Shown: positions 35,381 through 45,104, numbered from the stretch's first letter. The stretch is DNA of 58,271 bases from Mycoplasma sp. UBA710 (GCA_002298905.1 DBMA01000023.1:1-58271), one strand, 5' to 3'. A program made the numbers and translations. Notes: generated by a model from the sequence alone, not told the origin.

Positions 35381-36217
35381 ATGTCCAAAAATCAAGAAGT
35401 TCAAAAAATAAAAATAAATATTGACAATAATATAGAATATCATGCTTTATATTGACAAGGCAATCAATTTCAATCTAAAATAGCGGTTATTTATTATCAC
35501 GGATTAAATGGAAAAACCAAAATTGTTAAACCTCTTCTAAATGGTCTCAAGCAATATGATTTTTATGCTATAGAGCAAAGAGGACATAGAGGATCTGGAT
35601 TAAAGACTTCAACTAATGTTAAAAAACATATAAAAGATATTGATAATATTGTTACTTATTTAAAAAATAAATATGACAAAATATATCTGTGTGGCGAATC
35701 TATGGGGGCTTTATATATATCTCTATATGGTTATTATTTTGCCGACAAAGTTAGTGCTATTTTTGCATGGTCTATACCTTTTTATCCAAAAGATATTATG
35801 AAAGAGAAAAAAATTACTAAATTAAAAATATTTATTAGAGTATTTTTATGTTTTATATTTAAATGGAATTATTATTATAGTGCTAAAGTTGATTATCCTA
35901 AATTAACAAGTTCTAAATTTTTATTAAAATTAAATGAAATGAATATAAATACTAAAAGCTCTTGTGCTGAAGAAATTGCAATTTGAAAGGGTTCTTTAAA
36001 AATCAAAAGATTATTTACACATTGTCAACCTTATATTCCTATATTTTATTGACAAGGTGGTTTAGATATCATGTCTAGTAATAAATTATTGAAAAAAATT
36101 CAAAAGAAAAATTATATTAATTCATCATTAATTCCTAATGCTATGCATATTTTAATGTACGAACCAGGTTTCGATATGATTGTTCAATTCATTCAAAAAT
36201 ATATTAATAGTCATTAA
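35381..36217 (+). CDS. Alpha/beta hydrolase (lysophospholipase/monoglyceride lipase-like)
   Basis: A 278-residue serine hydrolase. YYHGLNGKTK holds the oxyanion His-Gly, GESMGAL is the nucleophile elbow (Ser near residue 108), GGLDIM supplies the likely catalytic Asp and NAMHILM the His. There is no signal peptide, so it is cytoplasmic or membrane-peripheral. Such enzymes in mycoplasmas act on acylglycerols or lysophospholipids taken from the host, but the substrate is not proven. The ATG at 35381 is only 11 bases after the tRNA-Trp CCA end and has no ribosome site, suggesting processing from the tRNA transcript and near-leaderless translation. The 3' end overlaps convergent recO by 14 bases. 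Both TGA and TGG encode Trp. Confidence 0.8.
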
Positions 36218-36863
36218 TAAAAGATTTTAAAGATGAATACAAACGATTGTTATTTTCTAAAGTTGTGTGTAAATAATATTGTTCAAAATCCATGCCTAAA
36301 TAGTAAAAAGATTTTAATAAGGATAAAGGTGTGGATTTATTTTTCATTTTGTGTTTTTGACACAACATACCACCTTCATAAAAATTGAAACAATAAAATT
36401 TTTGATTAGTTTTACATATAGAACAATTTATATAATTTAATTTCTTTCCTTGTATAGATAAACATGAATTTAATAAATAAGTTAAAATAAATTCTATTTT
36501 ATGAATATTATTTGAATAATTTTTCACAAAATTTTTATAAGTATATAATAATAAATTATTAGGAGAATTAACAAATTGAAATATATAATAAAATTCTTTT
36601 GTGTAATTACTATTAAAGGAAAAATCTACAAAATATTTAATTTGAGCACTTTTTAATAAAAAATAATTTTGCATGCCATAATTAGAAAAATATTCTATTT
36701 TAACTATAGAACCTACAAAAATATTATTTCTATTTTTGCTTTCCAATTTTTGTAATCCTTTTGCTAAAAAATAAAAAATATTATCTTTTGCAAGCACTTT
36801 CACAATGGCGTCAAACTCATTGCGGTAAGATATATTTAAAATTAATCCTTCTATTTCTTTCAT
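36204..36863 (-). CDS. recO: DNA repair protein RecO
   Basis: A 219-residue protein with an N-terminal OB-fold (EIEGLILNISYRNEFDAIVKVL), a helical middle and a four-residue zinc site: NCSICKTNQKFYCF followed by EGGMLCQKH. This Cys/Cys/Cys/His pattern and the order match RecO, which anneals DNA strands and loads RecA with RecR. Shorter than the E. coli protein (about 240). It contains no TGA Trp codon. Transcription probably starts from the palindromic -10 region at 36886-36898. Confidence 0.85.
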   Translation of the reverse strand: MKEIEGLILNISYRNEFDAIVKVLAKDNIFYFLAKGLQKLESKNRNNIFVGSIVKIEYFSNYGMQNYFLLKSAQIKYFVDFSFNSNYTKEFYYIFQFVNSPNNLLLYTYKNFVKNYSNNIHKIEFILTYLLNSCLSIQGKKLNYINCSICKTNQKFYCFNFYEGGMLCQKHKMKNKSTPLSLLKSFYYLGMDFEQYYLHTTLENNNRLYSSLKSFINDY

Positions 36864-36885
36864 AATAAATAGTGCACTTAAGTTT

Positions 36886-36898
36886 ATTATAGTATAAT
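36886..36898. promoter_or_regulatory. Bidirectional palindromic -10 element (recO / winged-helix gene)
   Basis: ATTATAGTATAAT is a perfect palindrome apart from its central base, giving a consensus TATAAT on both strands: 36893-36898 on plus and 36891-36886 on minus. For recO this gives a start near 36879 and a 16-base leader. For the plus-strand gene the start would be near 36905, downstream of the first ATG at 36897. Only one direction can be occupied at a time. Confidence 0.5.
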
Positions 36899-37676
36899 GA
36901 CTAATGAAAGCATGATTCAGAATAAATACATAACTACTAAAAAAATCAATATTAAAGTTGTATTAAATCCTGATTCTAATATTGATTTTTTTAACTTAAT
37001 TTTTGATTATATATCTGATTATTTAAATATTAATGTTTCTTATATCAAACATTTTTCTGTTAAAAATTTAGATTCTATAAAAATTGATAATGATGAAAAA
37101 ATAGATTTTTATTTTGTAGACTTTATAAAAGCTTATGAATACATTTTTGCATGAAATTTTTATTCTAAACTTCATGAATTAAATAATTCTTTTCAATTAG
37201 TTTTATTTAAAGAAAAAATTGAAAATGATGATGTTCAATATTTTAAAAATGGGGCAGATAATATTATTTATTTATCAAATGAATATTATGATTCCCAAGA
37301 AAATAAAGAAAAATATTTAAAATGAAAATTATTTTCTATTTTAAGAAGAAAATGAGACGATAGTCATAGTCAACTTGTTTTGATTCATAATGGAGTTATT
37401 ATTGATTTAATAAAAAGAAAAGTTATTATAAATAATAAAGAAGTTAAAATGACTAACAAGGAACTGGAAGTTTTATCTATATTAATGAAAGAATTTTTCA
37501 AAAAAAATAATTTTGTATCTAAGAAAAAAATTTTTAAAAAAATCTATGGTATAGATAATGACCAAAAATCAAGAGTTGTAGACCAAATTATTTTTAAACT
37601 AAAAAATAAATTGCCTGCAAATTTTTTAGAAATCAATAAACATAAAGGAATAAAAATTGCCCAACTTTTAATATAA
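36897..37676 (+). CDS. Orphan response-regulator-like protein with OmpR/PhoB winged helix
   Basis: 259 residues from ATG 36897; 254 from ATG 36912, which I favour because the TATAAT box overlaps the first ATG. The C-terminal 100 residues match a PhoB-type winged helix: GVIIDLIKRKVIINNKEVKM, TNKELEVLSILM, a KKIYG turn and the recognition helix SRVVDQIIFKLKNKL, then KGIKI in the wing. The N-terminal part has a receiver-like pattern (FYFVDFIKAYEY, QLVLFKE, YFKNGADNIIYLS), but the acidic pair of strand 1 and the K-P of strand 5 are missing, so phosphorylation is doubtful. Mycoplasmas generally lack histidine kinases, and none is here. It precedes the S1 protein and pgi. Confidence 0.72.
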
Positions 37677-37696
37677 GTATTAAAATTAATTATGTA

Positions 37697-38050
37697 ATGG
37701 TAAATGAAAATGAAAATAAAATAGGATTGGTTTTTTTATGCAAAACTACTTTTATTGGTAAAAACTTTTTTAAAGTTGAAACTGCAAATGGAGAAAAAGG
37801 TATGGTTTATATTAATGAAGTATCAGATTATTATGTAAATGATCTTCGTGCCATTATTAAAGAAAATGATATTATTTATTTAACTTTAAAAAGTATTCAA
37901 GATGATAATACTTTAATATTTTCTTTGAAAGAAAACAAAACCTGTTTTTTAAAAACTCCCTTTGAATTCAATTTCAGTAAAGATTTTTCTGATAAATTTC
38001 AAAATTTATTTAACTTTACAAATGAGGAGATAAAAAAATGAAAGAAATAA
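37697..38050 (+). CDS. Small S1-domain RNA-binding protein (YugI-like)
   Basis: A 117-residue protein whose first 80 residues form an S1 fold: a first strand IGLVFLCKTTFI, then GEKGMVYINEVSD (the surface loop, similar to G-x-x-G-L-V-H-x-S-E), and the final strand TLIFSLKE. The rest is a short tail. Single-S1 proteins like Bacillus YugI bind ribosomes or RNA. Under code 4 it reads through TGA at 38039-38041 and ends at TAA 38048-38050, overlapping pgi by 13 bases. Confidence 0.72.
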
Positions 38051-39342
38051 ATATAAATTTTGATAGATCTGAATTGAATTTAAAAGAAATTCTTTCTTGA
38101 TCTGATGAAGTAAAAAATATTCATGATAAAATGGAAAAATTTGAATCAGAAGGATCAAGTTTTTTAGGATGAAAGGACTTACCTAACAATATTGATAATA
38201 AAGAATTAGAAAGAATGGAATCTATTGCTAAAAAATTGCATAAAGATGGAGTTGAAGTATTAGTTGTTATAGGTATAGGTGGATCTTATCTAGGTGTTAG
38301 AGCAGGAATTGATTTTGTATTAGGTGAATTACCTGGAAATGAACAAAAAATGGAAATCGTTTTTGTGGGAGAATCTCTTTCATCAACTGCTTTAGTACAA
38401 AAACTAAGATATGTAGAAAATAAAAAATTCGCTATTAATGTTATTTCTAAATCTGGAACTACATTAGAGCCTGCAATTGCCTTTAGATTATTTAAAAAAA
38501 TGTTAGAAGACAAAGTAGGAATAAATAATGCTAAAGATTATATTTTTGCTACTACAGATGCTTCAAAAGGTGTGTTATTAGATTTGGCCACAAAAAAACA
38601 ATATGAAAGATTTGTTATTCCTGATGATGTTGGGGGAAGATTTAGTGTTTTAACACCCGTTGGATTATTTCCATTTGCTTGTGTTGGTTTAAATATTAAA
38701 AAAATGGTTATAGGAGCTAAATTAGCAAATGACGCTTATAGCTCAAATAATCTAAAAATAAATCCTGCCTATCAATATGCTGTTGCAAGATATTTGTTAC
38801 ATACACAAAAAAAATATCCAGTAGAAATGCTAGTATCATATGAAAATGCTCATAAATATTTTTTAGAATGATGAAAACAATTATTCGCTGAATCAGAAGG
38901 AAAAAATGAAAAGGCTTTATTACCACACTCAGCTTTATTTACAACAGATTTGCATTCTTTAGGTCAAATTATCCAAGAAGGATCAAAAGTATTATTTGAA
39001 ACAATAATAACTGTTAAAAAACCAAAATATGATATCAAAATAATGGAATTAACTCACGATGAAGATTTAGACAAATTAAATTATTTAGCTGGTAAAACTG
39101 TTCATGAAATTAATAATATTGCATTTGAAGCTACATTAGATGCTCACTCATTAGTAGGTAGAGTGCCTAATATTCATATTCAAATTGAGGATTATTCTGA
39201 AGAAACATTTGGATCTCTTGTTATGTTTTTTGAAAGAGCAGTAGCAATTAGTGGATATTTATTAAAAATAAATCCTTTCAATCAACCAGGTGTAGAAGTA
39301 TACAAATCTAATATGTTTAAAACATTAAAAAAACCTGCATAA
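38038..39342 (+). CDS. pgi: Glucose-6-phosphate isomerase
   Basis: A 434-residue enzyme converting glucose-6-phosphate and fructose-6-phosphate in glycolysis. [13 protein letters not shown] (sugar phosphate loop), [30 protein letters not shown], the catalytic Glu in [12 protein letters not shown] and the final Lys region [14 protein letters not shown] are all present in order. Length agrees with the short Gram-positive PGI (about 430-450). Ribosome site GAGGAG inside the preceding gene, 9 bases before ATG 38038. TGA Trp codons occur near 38098, 38170 and 38869. Confidence 0.96.
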
Positions 39343-39350
39343 TTTTTTTA

Positions 39351-39356
39351 TATAAT
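39351..39356 (+). promoter_or_regulatory. -10 box of the SRP RNA gene
   Basis: TATAAT lies exactly 7 bases before the predicted first base of the SRP RNA at 39363, just after the pgi stop. No convincing -35 box is visible. Confidence 0.5.
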
Positions 39357-39362
39357 TTATTT

Positions 39363-39440
39363 GCCATCAAAATAGTAACCTTGTAACTTGGTCAGGTTAG
39401 AAATAAAGCAGCCATATCAAGAAGTATTATGTTTGGTGGT
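39363..39440 (+). ncRNA. ffs: Signal recognition particle 4.5S RNA
   Basis: The conserved domain IV is clear: GGTCAGG on the 5' side and AAAGCAGCC on the 3' side flank a small apical loop (TTAGAAAT). The ends GCCATCAAA (39363-39371) and TTTGGTGGT (39432-39440) pair over 9 bases including G-T pairs. The RNA is about 78 bases, the short bacterial form with no Alu domain. It binds Ffh for cotranslational membrane targeting. A T-rich tail follows and serves as terminator. Confidence 0.9.
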
Positions 39441-39592
39441 TTTATTTTTTCCACATTTTTTCCAACACTATTTTTATATATAAATATATATAATTAAATA
39501 GTTTTCCCACATAATTAGTATCCTTTATTATTAAAAAAAATAAACAAACATATAACTTTAATATATAAATATATTAAAATATATTTGTAATT
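39441..39592. other. Candidate replication origin (oriC) upstream of dnaN
   Basis: The 152-base gap before dnaN contains TTTTCCACA (39447-39455, one mismatch to TTATCCACA) and two looser sites in the same orientation (TTTCCAACA at 39459-39467 and TTTCCCACA at 39503-39511), with a pure-AT tract at 39470-39500 resembling an unwinding element. dnaN-yaaA normally sit at oriC. dnaA is not adjacent. The identification is inference. Confidence 0.42.
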
Positions 39593-40699
39593 ATGAAATT
39601 TATTATTGACAAAAAAAATTTAATAAAATCACTAGAAGATGTTTATAAAGCAATTGATTCTAACAATATTTATGTTCAATTAAGAAATTTTTTTATTTGT
39701 GTTTCTGACAATGAAATTATTATAAAAGGTTCTAATGGATATTTTTCTGTTGAAAGCAAAATTCCTAAAAATAAAATATTTTCTATTGAATCAATAGGAA
39801 ATTTTTTAATACCAGCTTCTCTATTTTTAAATATTATAAAAAAGTGTGATGGCAACATTTTATGTTCAATAAAAAATAATTTATTAATAATACAAAATGA
39901 AAAAGATATTTATGAAATTAACTTATTAGAAGAAAATGAATATCCTGCGATTGATTTTTCTTTATATGGAGAAAAAATAATAGTAGATGCTAAGAAATTA
40001 AAAAACGCAATTGATAATGTTATTTTTGCAACATCACAAACAAATGAAGAAATTATTTTAACAGGCGTAAATTTAAAATATGAAAATCAAAAATTTTATA
40101 TTTCTGCAACTGATGGTTATCGATTAGCTCAAGAAATTATAGAAGTAAAAAATGAACAAAATATTATATTTGATGTTACTGTTGCAAATAAAAATATTAA
40201 AAATTTTATACCTTCTACTATTGATGGAGATGTAACATTATATATAAATGAACATAAAATAAATTTAACCAAAGATTATACTAATTTTCAATCTAAAATA
40301 ATTGAAGCTCCATATAAAGATCTTTCGAATATATTTAATATGGAATATTCAAAAAAATTAGAAATTAATAAATTAATTTTAAATAATTCAATTAACAAAG
40401 CAATGTTTGCATCAGGTTTTGATAGTTCGTACAATAAATTAAATTTTTTAATTAATAATGAAAAAATAGAAATAACCACAAATGATAAAATAGGTCGTTC
40501 AAATGTTGTAATATCATCAGAGTATTTTAAATATGAAGGTGATGAAATTCTTATTACATTAAATTATAAATATTTAAAAGAAGCAATAAATGTTTTTGAT
40601 GATAAAATTTATATACATTTATCTAATGCACAAAAACCAATTAAAATTAGTGATATTAAAAATAACAACAATCAAATTATAAGTCCAATGATTTCTTAA
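39593..40699 (+). CDS. dnaN: DNA polymerase III sliding clamp (beta subunit)
   Basis: A 368-residue clamp protein with three repeats of the beta-clamp fold. Recognisable segments are NEYPAIDF (end of domain 1), LTGVNLKYENQKFYISATDGYRLA (domain 2, the most conserved part) and ISPMIS at the C-terminus, where other clamps end in the M-P-I/V-R peptide pocket. It encircles DNA and tethers the replicase. It contains no TGA codon. It is followed 11 bases later by yaaA, as in Bacillus, but the gene before it is pgi/ffs rather than dnaA. Confidence 0.92.
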   Translation: MKFIIDKKNLIKSLEDVYKAIDSNNIYVQLRNFFICVSDNEIIIKGSNGYFSVESKIPKNKIFSIESIGNFLIPASLFLNIIKKCDGNILCSIKNNLLIIQNEKDIYEINLLEENEYPAIDFSLYGEKIIVDAKKLKNAIDNVIFATSQTNEEIILTGVNLKYENQKFYISATDGYRLAQEIIEVKNEQNIIFDVTVANKNIKNFIPSTIDGDVTLYINEHKINLTKDYTNFQSKIIEAPYKDLSNIFNMEYSKKLEINKLILNNSINKAMFASGFDSSYNKLNFLINNEKIEITTNDKIGRSNVVISSEYFKYEGDEILITLNYKYLKEAINVFDDKIYIHLSNAQKPIKISDIKNNNNQIISPMIS

Positions 40700-40710
40700 A
40701 AGAGGTATAT

Positions 40711-40926
40711 ATGAAAGTAAAAATAAAAGGAAAATTTATAAAATTAGGTCAATTAATTAAAAAATTAAATATTATAGATACTGGAGGACAAGCAAAGTAT
40801 TTTGTTAAATCGCACGAAATTAGAATTAACAACGATGAAAATGTGAAAAGAAATACAAAAGTTTGATTAAATTCTACAGTATGAATTGATGATCAAGTAT
40901 TCTATATAGTTGAAGACGACAAATAA
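40711..40926 (+). CDS. yaaA: S4-domain protein YaaA/RlbA
   Basis: A 71-residue S4-like RNA-binding protein. FIKLGQLIKKL, DTGGQAKYFVKSHEIRINND and the closing strand DDQVFYIVED match YaaA, the small protein encoded between dnaN and recF in Bacillus and tied to 50S ribosome assembly. The ribosome site is AGAGGT before ATG 40711. Two TGA Trp codons. recF is missing; argS follows 13 bases later. Confidence 0.88.
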
Positions 40927-40939
40927 TTGATTAAATAAT

Positions 40940-42544
40940 ATGGAAAATAAAATACATCAAGAAATAAATAAAGTTTTTGATAAATTCAATTGACCCAAAA
41001 CAATTTTTCATGTTGTTAAACCAACTAATATTGAATTTGGTGAATATACATCTAATGTAGCATTATCAGCTAGTAAAACTTTATCTAGCAAACCGCAAGA
41101 AATCGCACAAAAAATAGTAGATAATTTCGATAAAAAAAAATTGAATATTAAAGAAATAAAAATTATGGGACCAGGATTTATTAATTTTTATTTTGATAAT
41201 AATTATTATTTATCAATTGTTAAGGAAATTTTCAAGAATCCTGAATTTGGAAAACAACCTAAAAATAATAAAATAATTAATAATGAATATGTATCAGCAA
41301 ATCCGACAGGTTTTTTACATGTTGCTCATGCTAGAGGAGCTGTTATTGGGGACAGCATATCTAATATATTAGAATATGCAGGATATACAGTTATTCGTGA
41401 ATATTACATAAATGATAACGGATCACAAATTGATCGACTAGCTATTTCTGTTTATGTAAGATATCATCAAGAATTTAAAATATCTATGGAATTACCGGAA
41501 GATTCATATGTTGGAATAGATATTATATGAGGAGCGAAGGAATTAATTAAAATTGTTGATAAAAAGTTTTTAAATGTTCCTTTTGAAAAATGCAAAGAAG
41601 AAATTAAAACCTTATCTGTTCAAATTATGCTGAATAAAATTAAACAAGATTTAAAAGAATTGGGTGTTGAATTTGACATATGGTCTTCCGAAAAAACATT
41701 GTATACCACAGGGTTAATTGATCATCAATTAAAAACATTAAAGGGCATTTATGAAAAAGAAGGGGCTAAATGATTAAATACAACTCAATTTGGAGATGAT
41801 AAAGATAGAGTTTTAGTGAAAAGTAATGGTGAAAGTACATATTTTTTATCAGACACCGTTTATCACACAGTAAAATTAAATAGAGACCCCAAACCTATTA
41901 AACTTCTAGATATCTGGGGTGCAGATCATATTGGATATATAAAAAGAGTTGAAGCTGCATTAGAATTACAAGGATACAAAGATTGCTTATATGTTATCAC
42001 TGTTCAATTAGTCAAATTAATTAAAAATGGTCAAGAATTAAAAATGTCTAAGAGAAAAGGAACTTCTTTATTTATGTCTGAATTAATATCAGGGGTTGGT
42101 AAAGATACTACAAGATTTTTTTTGTTAAACAGGTCTAACACTTCTTCAATTGAATTTGATTTAGATTTGGCTAATATGAAAACTAGTGATAATCCCTTGT
42201 TTATTGTTCAATATGCTTATGCAAGAACCAGACAATTAAAAGCTAAATCTAAAATAAAAAATATTGATATGTCTAATTTAAATTATCAATCAACAGAATA
42301 TATTTTAATCAATTTAATGAATAAATTCCCTGAATATATTTTGCAAATTGCTGAAAATTACAAAGTTCACTTATTAACTCAATATTTAATTGATTTATCT
42401 AGAGAATTTCACTCTTTTTATTCAAATTACAAAATAATTGATACAGAGAGAGAAAATGAATTATTGTGTTTATCTTTAGCATGTGGTAATATATTGAAAA
42501 TTGGATTAAAATTATTAGGTATATCAGCACCAGAAAGGATGTAA
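40940..42544 (+). CDS. argS: Arginyl-tRNA synthetase
   Basis: A 534-residue class I synthetase. NEYVSANPTGFLHVAHARGA contains the HIGH-type motif as HVAH, YYINDNGSQIDRLA follows, WGADHIGYIKR is the conserved mid-core segment and LKMSKRKGT is the KMSKS loop. The C-terminal helical domain (QYAYARTRQL) binds the anticodon. Length is normal. Substitution of Gly by Ala in HVGH is unusual but conservative. Internal TGA codons near 40990, 41528 and 41771 encode Trp. Confidence 0.95.
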
Positions 42545-42546
42545 TT

Positions 42547-42783
42547 ATGAAAACAATATTATGTATAATGAAAGAATATATGAACAAAACAAATCGAGAT
42601 GATTATACTTTTGATGAATTGTTTACTCAAGTAGAAAAAGAATTAGGAGCAGAATGAGCAAAACAAAAGAAAGATTTTGATGAAACAATTTCTACTAAAA
42701 AAGGTGAAACATATAAATTATTAACTGTTGCAGGTGATTTTGTTCGTAATGATAACGGAACTTTTAAATTAAAAAAATTATAA
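42547..42783 (+). CDS. rpoE: RNA polymerase delta subunit-like protein (RpoE)
   Basis: A 78-residue protein that fits the HARE-HTH domain of the RNA polymerase delta subunit: YTFDELFTQVEKELG, then KGETYKLLTVAGDFVRNDNGTFKL (expected L-x-x-D-x-R-F-x-x-x-x-G-x-W-x-L). It lacks the acidic, disordered C-terminal half of Bacillus delta, so it could only perform the core-binding part. It starts 2 bases after argS. One TGA Trp codon. Confidence 0.6.
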
Positions 42784-42789
42784 TAATTC

Positions 42790-43203
42790 ATGAATGTTAA
42801 AACAGTTTTATATTATCGTTATTTAATGAGACAATCTTTTATTATAAATATTGTTTTAATTTTGATATTGTCTACAATAACATTTGTTTTATTGTTTCCA
42901 CCCAAATTAGATAAAATTACAAGCACCATTGTTATTAGCAGCATTTGGGTTTTTGCTATATATAGTTGTTGTGTATGTTGTGTATGATTATACAAATTCA
43001 TCAAATGCAAAAAGTCTTTAAAAAATTTGGATTTATATAATAATATTACAAATGCCGCTATTAGGAATAAGGTGGTTCAATCACAAATAAAAATTAAATG
43101 TTTATTTACAACCAAAACACAAGCACAAACTTTTTTTGAGGCAATTGAGTCAGAAATTAAGAAGCAAAAAAAATTAATGTGTTTAAAAAATTATGAAAAT
43201 TAA
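42790..43203 (+). CDS. Small membrane protein of unknown function
   Basis: A 137-residue protein with two adjacent TM segments (about residues 16-36 and 44-66), a Cys cluster CCVCCV just after the second, and a basic cytoplasmic tail. No family recognised. It is sandwiched between rpoE and tsaE; its 3' end overlaps the tsaE start by 11 bases, so expression is coupled to the tsa genes. Confidence 0.7.
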
Positions 43204-43627
43204 TTGAATTAAAAAAAAGAAAAGTAAGAAAATAGAATTTATCAAATCAAAAGAAGAGATACATTTCATTGCTCAATTAATTTGAAACTTAACAAAAGAT
43301 ATTAATTCTAGATTTATTTTTTTAAAAGGAAATATAGGAACTGGCAAGACAACTTTAGTTAAATATATTGGTCAATATTTGAATGAGAAAGAGGTTATTA
43401 TCTCTCCATCATTTAATAAAATGTTTGTTTATAACAAATTTGTTCATATTGATGCTTATAATATGAAGAACCAATCTCTAAAAGAATTCGAAGATTATTT
43501 TGAAGATAAAGTAGTAATAATAGAATGAGCTGAAAATTTGAAGGATCAATTGGATTTTGGCTTTCAAGTAGAAATTTTATATATAGATGAAAATACCAGA
43601 AAATATATAATTAGTTGAAAGGAATAA
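43193..43627 (+). CDS. tsaE: tRNA threonylcarbamoyladenosine biosynthesis ATPase TsaE
   Basis: A 144-residue P-loop ATPase: FLKGNIGTGKTTLVKYI (Walker A), SPSFN (usually SPTF), HIDAYN (usually H-x-D-x-Y) and VVIIEWAEN (Walker B with catalytic Glu) are the family marks in the right order. It powers the TsaBDE complex that attaches threonylcarbamoyl to A37 of ANN-decoding tRNAs. The N-terminal 15 residues are very basic. Two bases separate it from tsaB. Several TGA Trp codons hide it under the standard code. Confidence 0.9.
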
Positions 43628-43628
43628 A

Positions 43629-44150
43629 ATGAAATTATTTATTGATTCATCTCAATCTATATTTATAGCAGCTTTAATAGACAATAATAAAGTTATATTT
43701 TCTAGTAAGATTGAAACAAAATATAAAGTAGAAGAAATAATCCAATTTTTTGATAGAGTTCCTAATTTGCATAATATACATCATATATATATTAATTTGG
43801 GCCCTGGTTCTTTTACTGGAGCAAGAATAGCATTATTATATATTAGAACTCTAGCCCAACTAAATCACAAAATTCAAGTATATACTTCTAATACTTATTT
43901 ATTATTGTCAATACTAAATAAAAAGTTATTAAAAAGACAATTTTTTATTTATGCAACCAAAAATAAATCTTATTTATTAACTAAAAAATTAATAAAAGTT
44001 GTAAATAAACGTAATAAAGAAAGTCAAATAAATTATGATTTATTATTAAGTAATTTTGATAAATATTCTGATGCTTTTATTTTATCTTCTTTAGAATCTT
44101 TACAACCTATTTATGCCTCTCAGCCGCAGATAGGAGAGATTAAACAATAA
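43629..44150 (+). CDS. tsaB: TsaB, t6A complex dimerisation partner
   Basis: A 173-residue ASKHA-fold protein. It starts MKLFIDSSQSIFIAAL (phosphate-1 region of the fold, usually D-T-S) and contains INLGPGSFTGARIALLYIRTLA, the diagnostic TsaB motif. It scaffolds TsaD. It is shorter than the E. coli protein (about 230), with a reduced C-terminal half, as often in mollicutes. It ends 2 bases before tsaD. Confidence 0.88.
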   Translation: MKLFIDSSQSIFIAALIDNNKVIFSSKIETKYKVEEIIQFFDRVPNLHNIHHIYINLGPGSFTGARIALLYIRTLAQLNHKIQVYTSNTYLLLSILNKKLLKRQFFIYATKNKSYLLTKKLIKVVNKRNKESQINYDLLLSNFDKYSDAFILSSLESLQPIYASQPQIGEIKQ

Positions 44151-44152
44151 TA

Positions 44153-45085
44153 ATGAGAATTTTAGGAATTGAATCATCACATGATGATACATCTATTGCT
44201 TTAATAGAAAATCACAAAGTTTTGTTTTTTCATAAGATTTCTCAAATAGATGTGCATAAAAAATATGGAGGAACCATTCCTGAAATTGCATCTAGAGAAC
44301 ATTTTCAAAACTATTATATTTTGCTAGAAGAAATCAAAAAAGAATTTGATTTAAATACTATAGATGCAATTGCTTACACAGAAAAACCCGGCTTAATAGG
44401 GTCTTTGCAAATGGGATATTTGTTTTCCCATGCTTTGAGTAAATATTTAAATAAAGAATTAATACCCATTAATCATTTATATGGACATATTTTTTCTGTT
44501 TTATTAGATACCAATCAAAATATACATTATCCTTCTATAGCTCTTGTTGTTTCAGGAGGTCATACAAATTTATATTTATTAAATAATCCTCAAGATATTA
44601 CTCTTATAGGACAAACTCAAGATGATGCTGCCGGCGAAGTTTATGATAAAGTAGCTAGAGTTTTATTTAATCAATTTCCTGGAGGGCCTGTAATAGACCA
44701 GGTATTTCAAAATAATAGAAATAACATAAATACTAATATTAAATTATTTAATCCTAAATTAGAACACGAATTAGACTTTTCTTTTAGTGGGTATAAAACA
44801 CAAATTATGAATTTATCTAAATCAGAATCTATTAATAAAATAGAATTAGCATATGTTTTTCAAAAGCAAATAGTAGATTTCATTATTTCTAAAGTAAAAT
44901 TAGCTATTTCTAAATATCAACCTCAATCTATTATTCTATCTGGAGGGGTTAGTGCAAATACATATTTAAGAGAAGAATTTATGAAGCTACATCCAAATGC
45001 TCTTTTACCTTCTTTAAAATATTCAACTGACAATGGAGCCATGATAGGTATTGCTGCATATATACAAAAATGCAATGATAAATAA
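44153..45085 (+). CDS. tsaD: tRNA threonylcarbamoyltransferase TsaD
   Basis: A 310-residue ASKHA protein. ILGIESSHDDTSIAL at the N-terminus, NHLYGHIF with the two metal-binding His, LVVSGGHTNLYL, and GGVSANTYLRE are all typical, as is the DNGAMIG segment near the C-terminus. It transfers the threonylcarbamoyl group to tRNA A37. Length is slightly below the usual 320-340. It is the last gene of the tsaE-tsaB-tsaD set; tsaC/ywlC is not in the window. Confidence 0.96.
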   Translation: MRILGIESSHDDTSIALIENHKVLFFHKISQIDVHKKYGGTIPEIASREHFQNYYILLEEIKKEFDLNTIDAIAYTEKPGLIGSLQMGYLFSHALSKYLNKELIPINHLYGHIFSVLLDTNQNIHYPSIALVVSGGHTNLYLLNNPQDITLIGQTQDDAAGEVYDKVARVLFNQFPGGPVIDQVFQNNRNNINTNIKLFNPKLEHELDFSFSGYKTQIMNLSKSESINKIELAYVFQKQIVDFIISKVKLAISKYQPQSIILSGGVSANTYLREEFMKLHPNALLPSLKYSTDNGAMIGIAAYIQKCNDK

Positions 45086-45104
45086 AAGATTATTTGTTTT
45101 ATTT
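45080..45104 (+). terminator. Weak stem-loop after tsaD
   Basis: AAATAAAA (45080-45087, including the tsaD stop) pairs with TTTTATTT (45097-45104) around a 9-base loop, followed by more T-rich sequence. Weak AT stem; plausible end of the argS-tsaD transcript. Confidence 0.35.

Noticed and set aside
39543..39592. TATATAAATATAT-type palindromes before dnaN
   Set aside because: Simple AT alternation in a very AT-rich region; such palindromes arise by chance and were not counted as operators.
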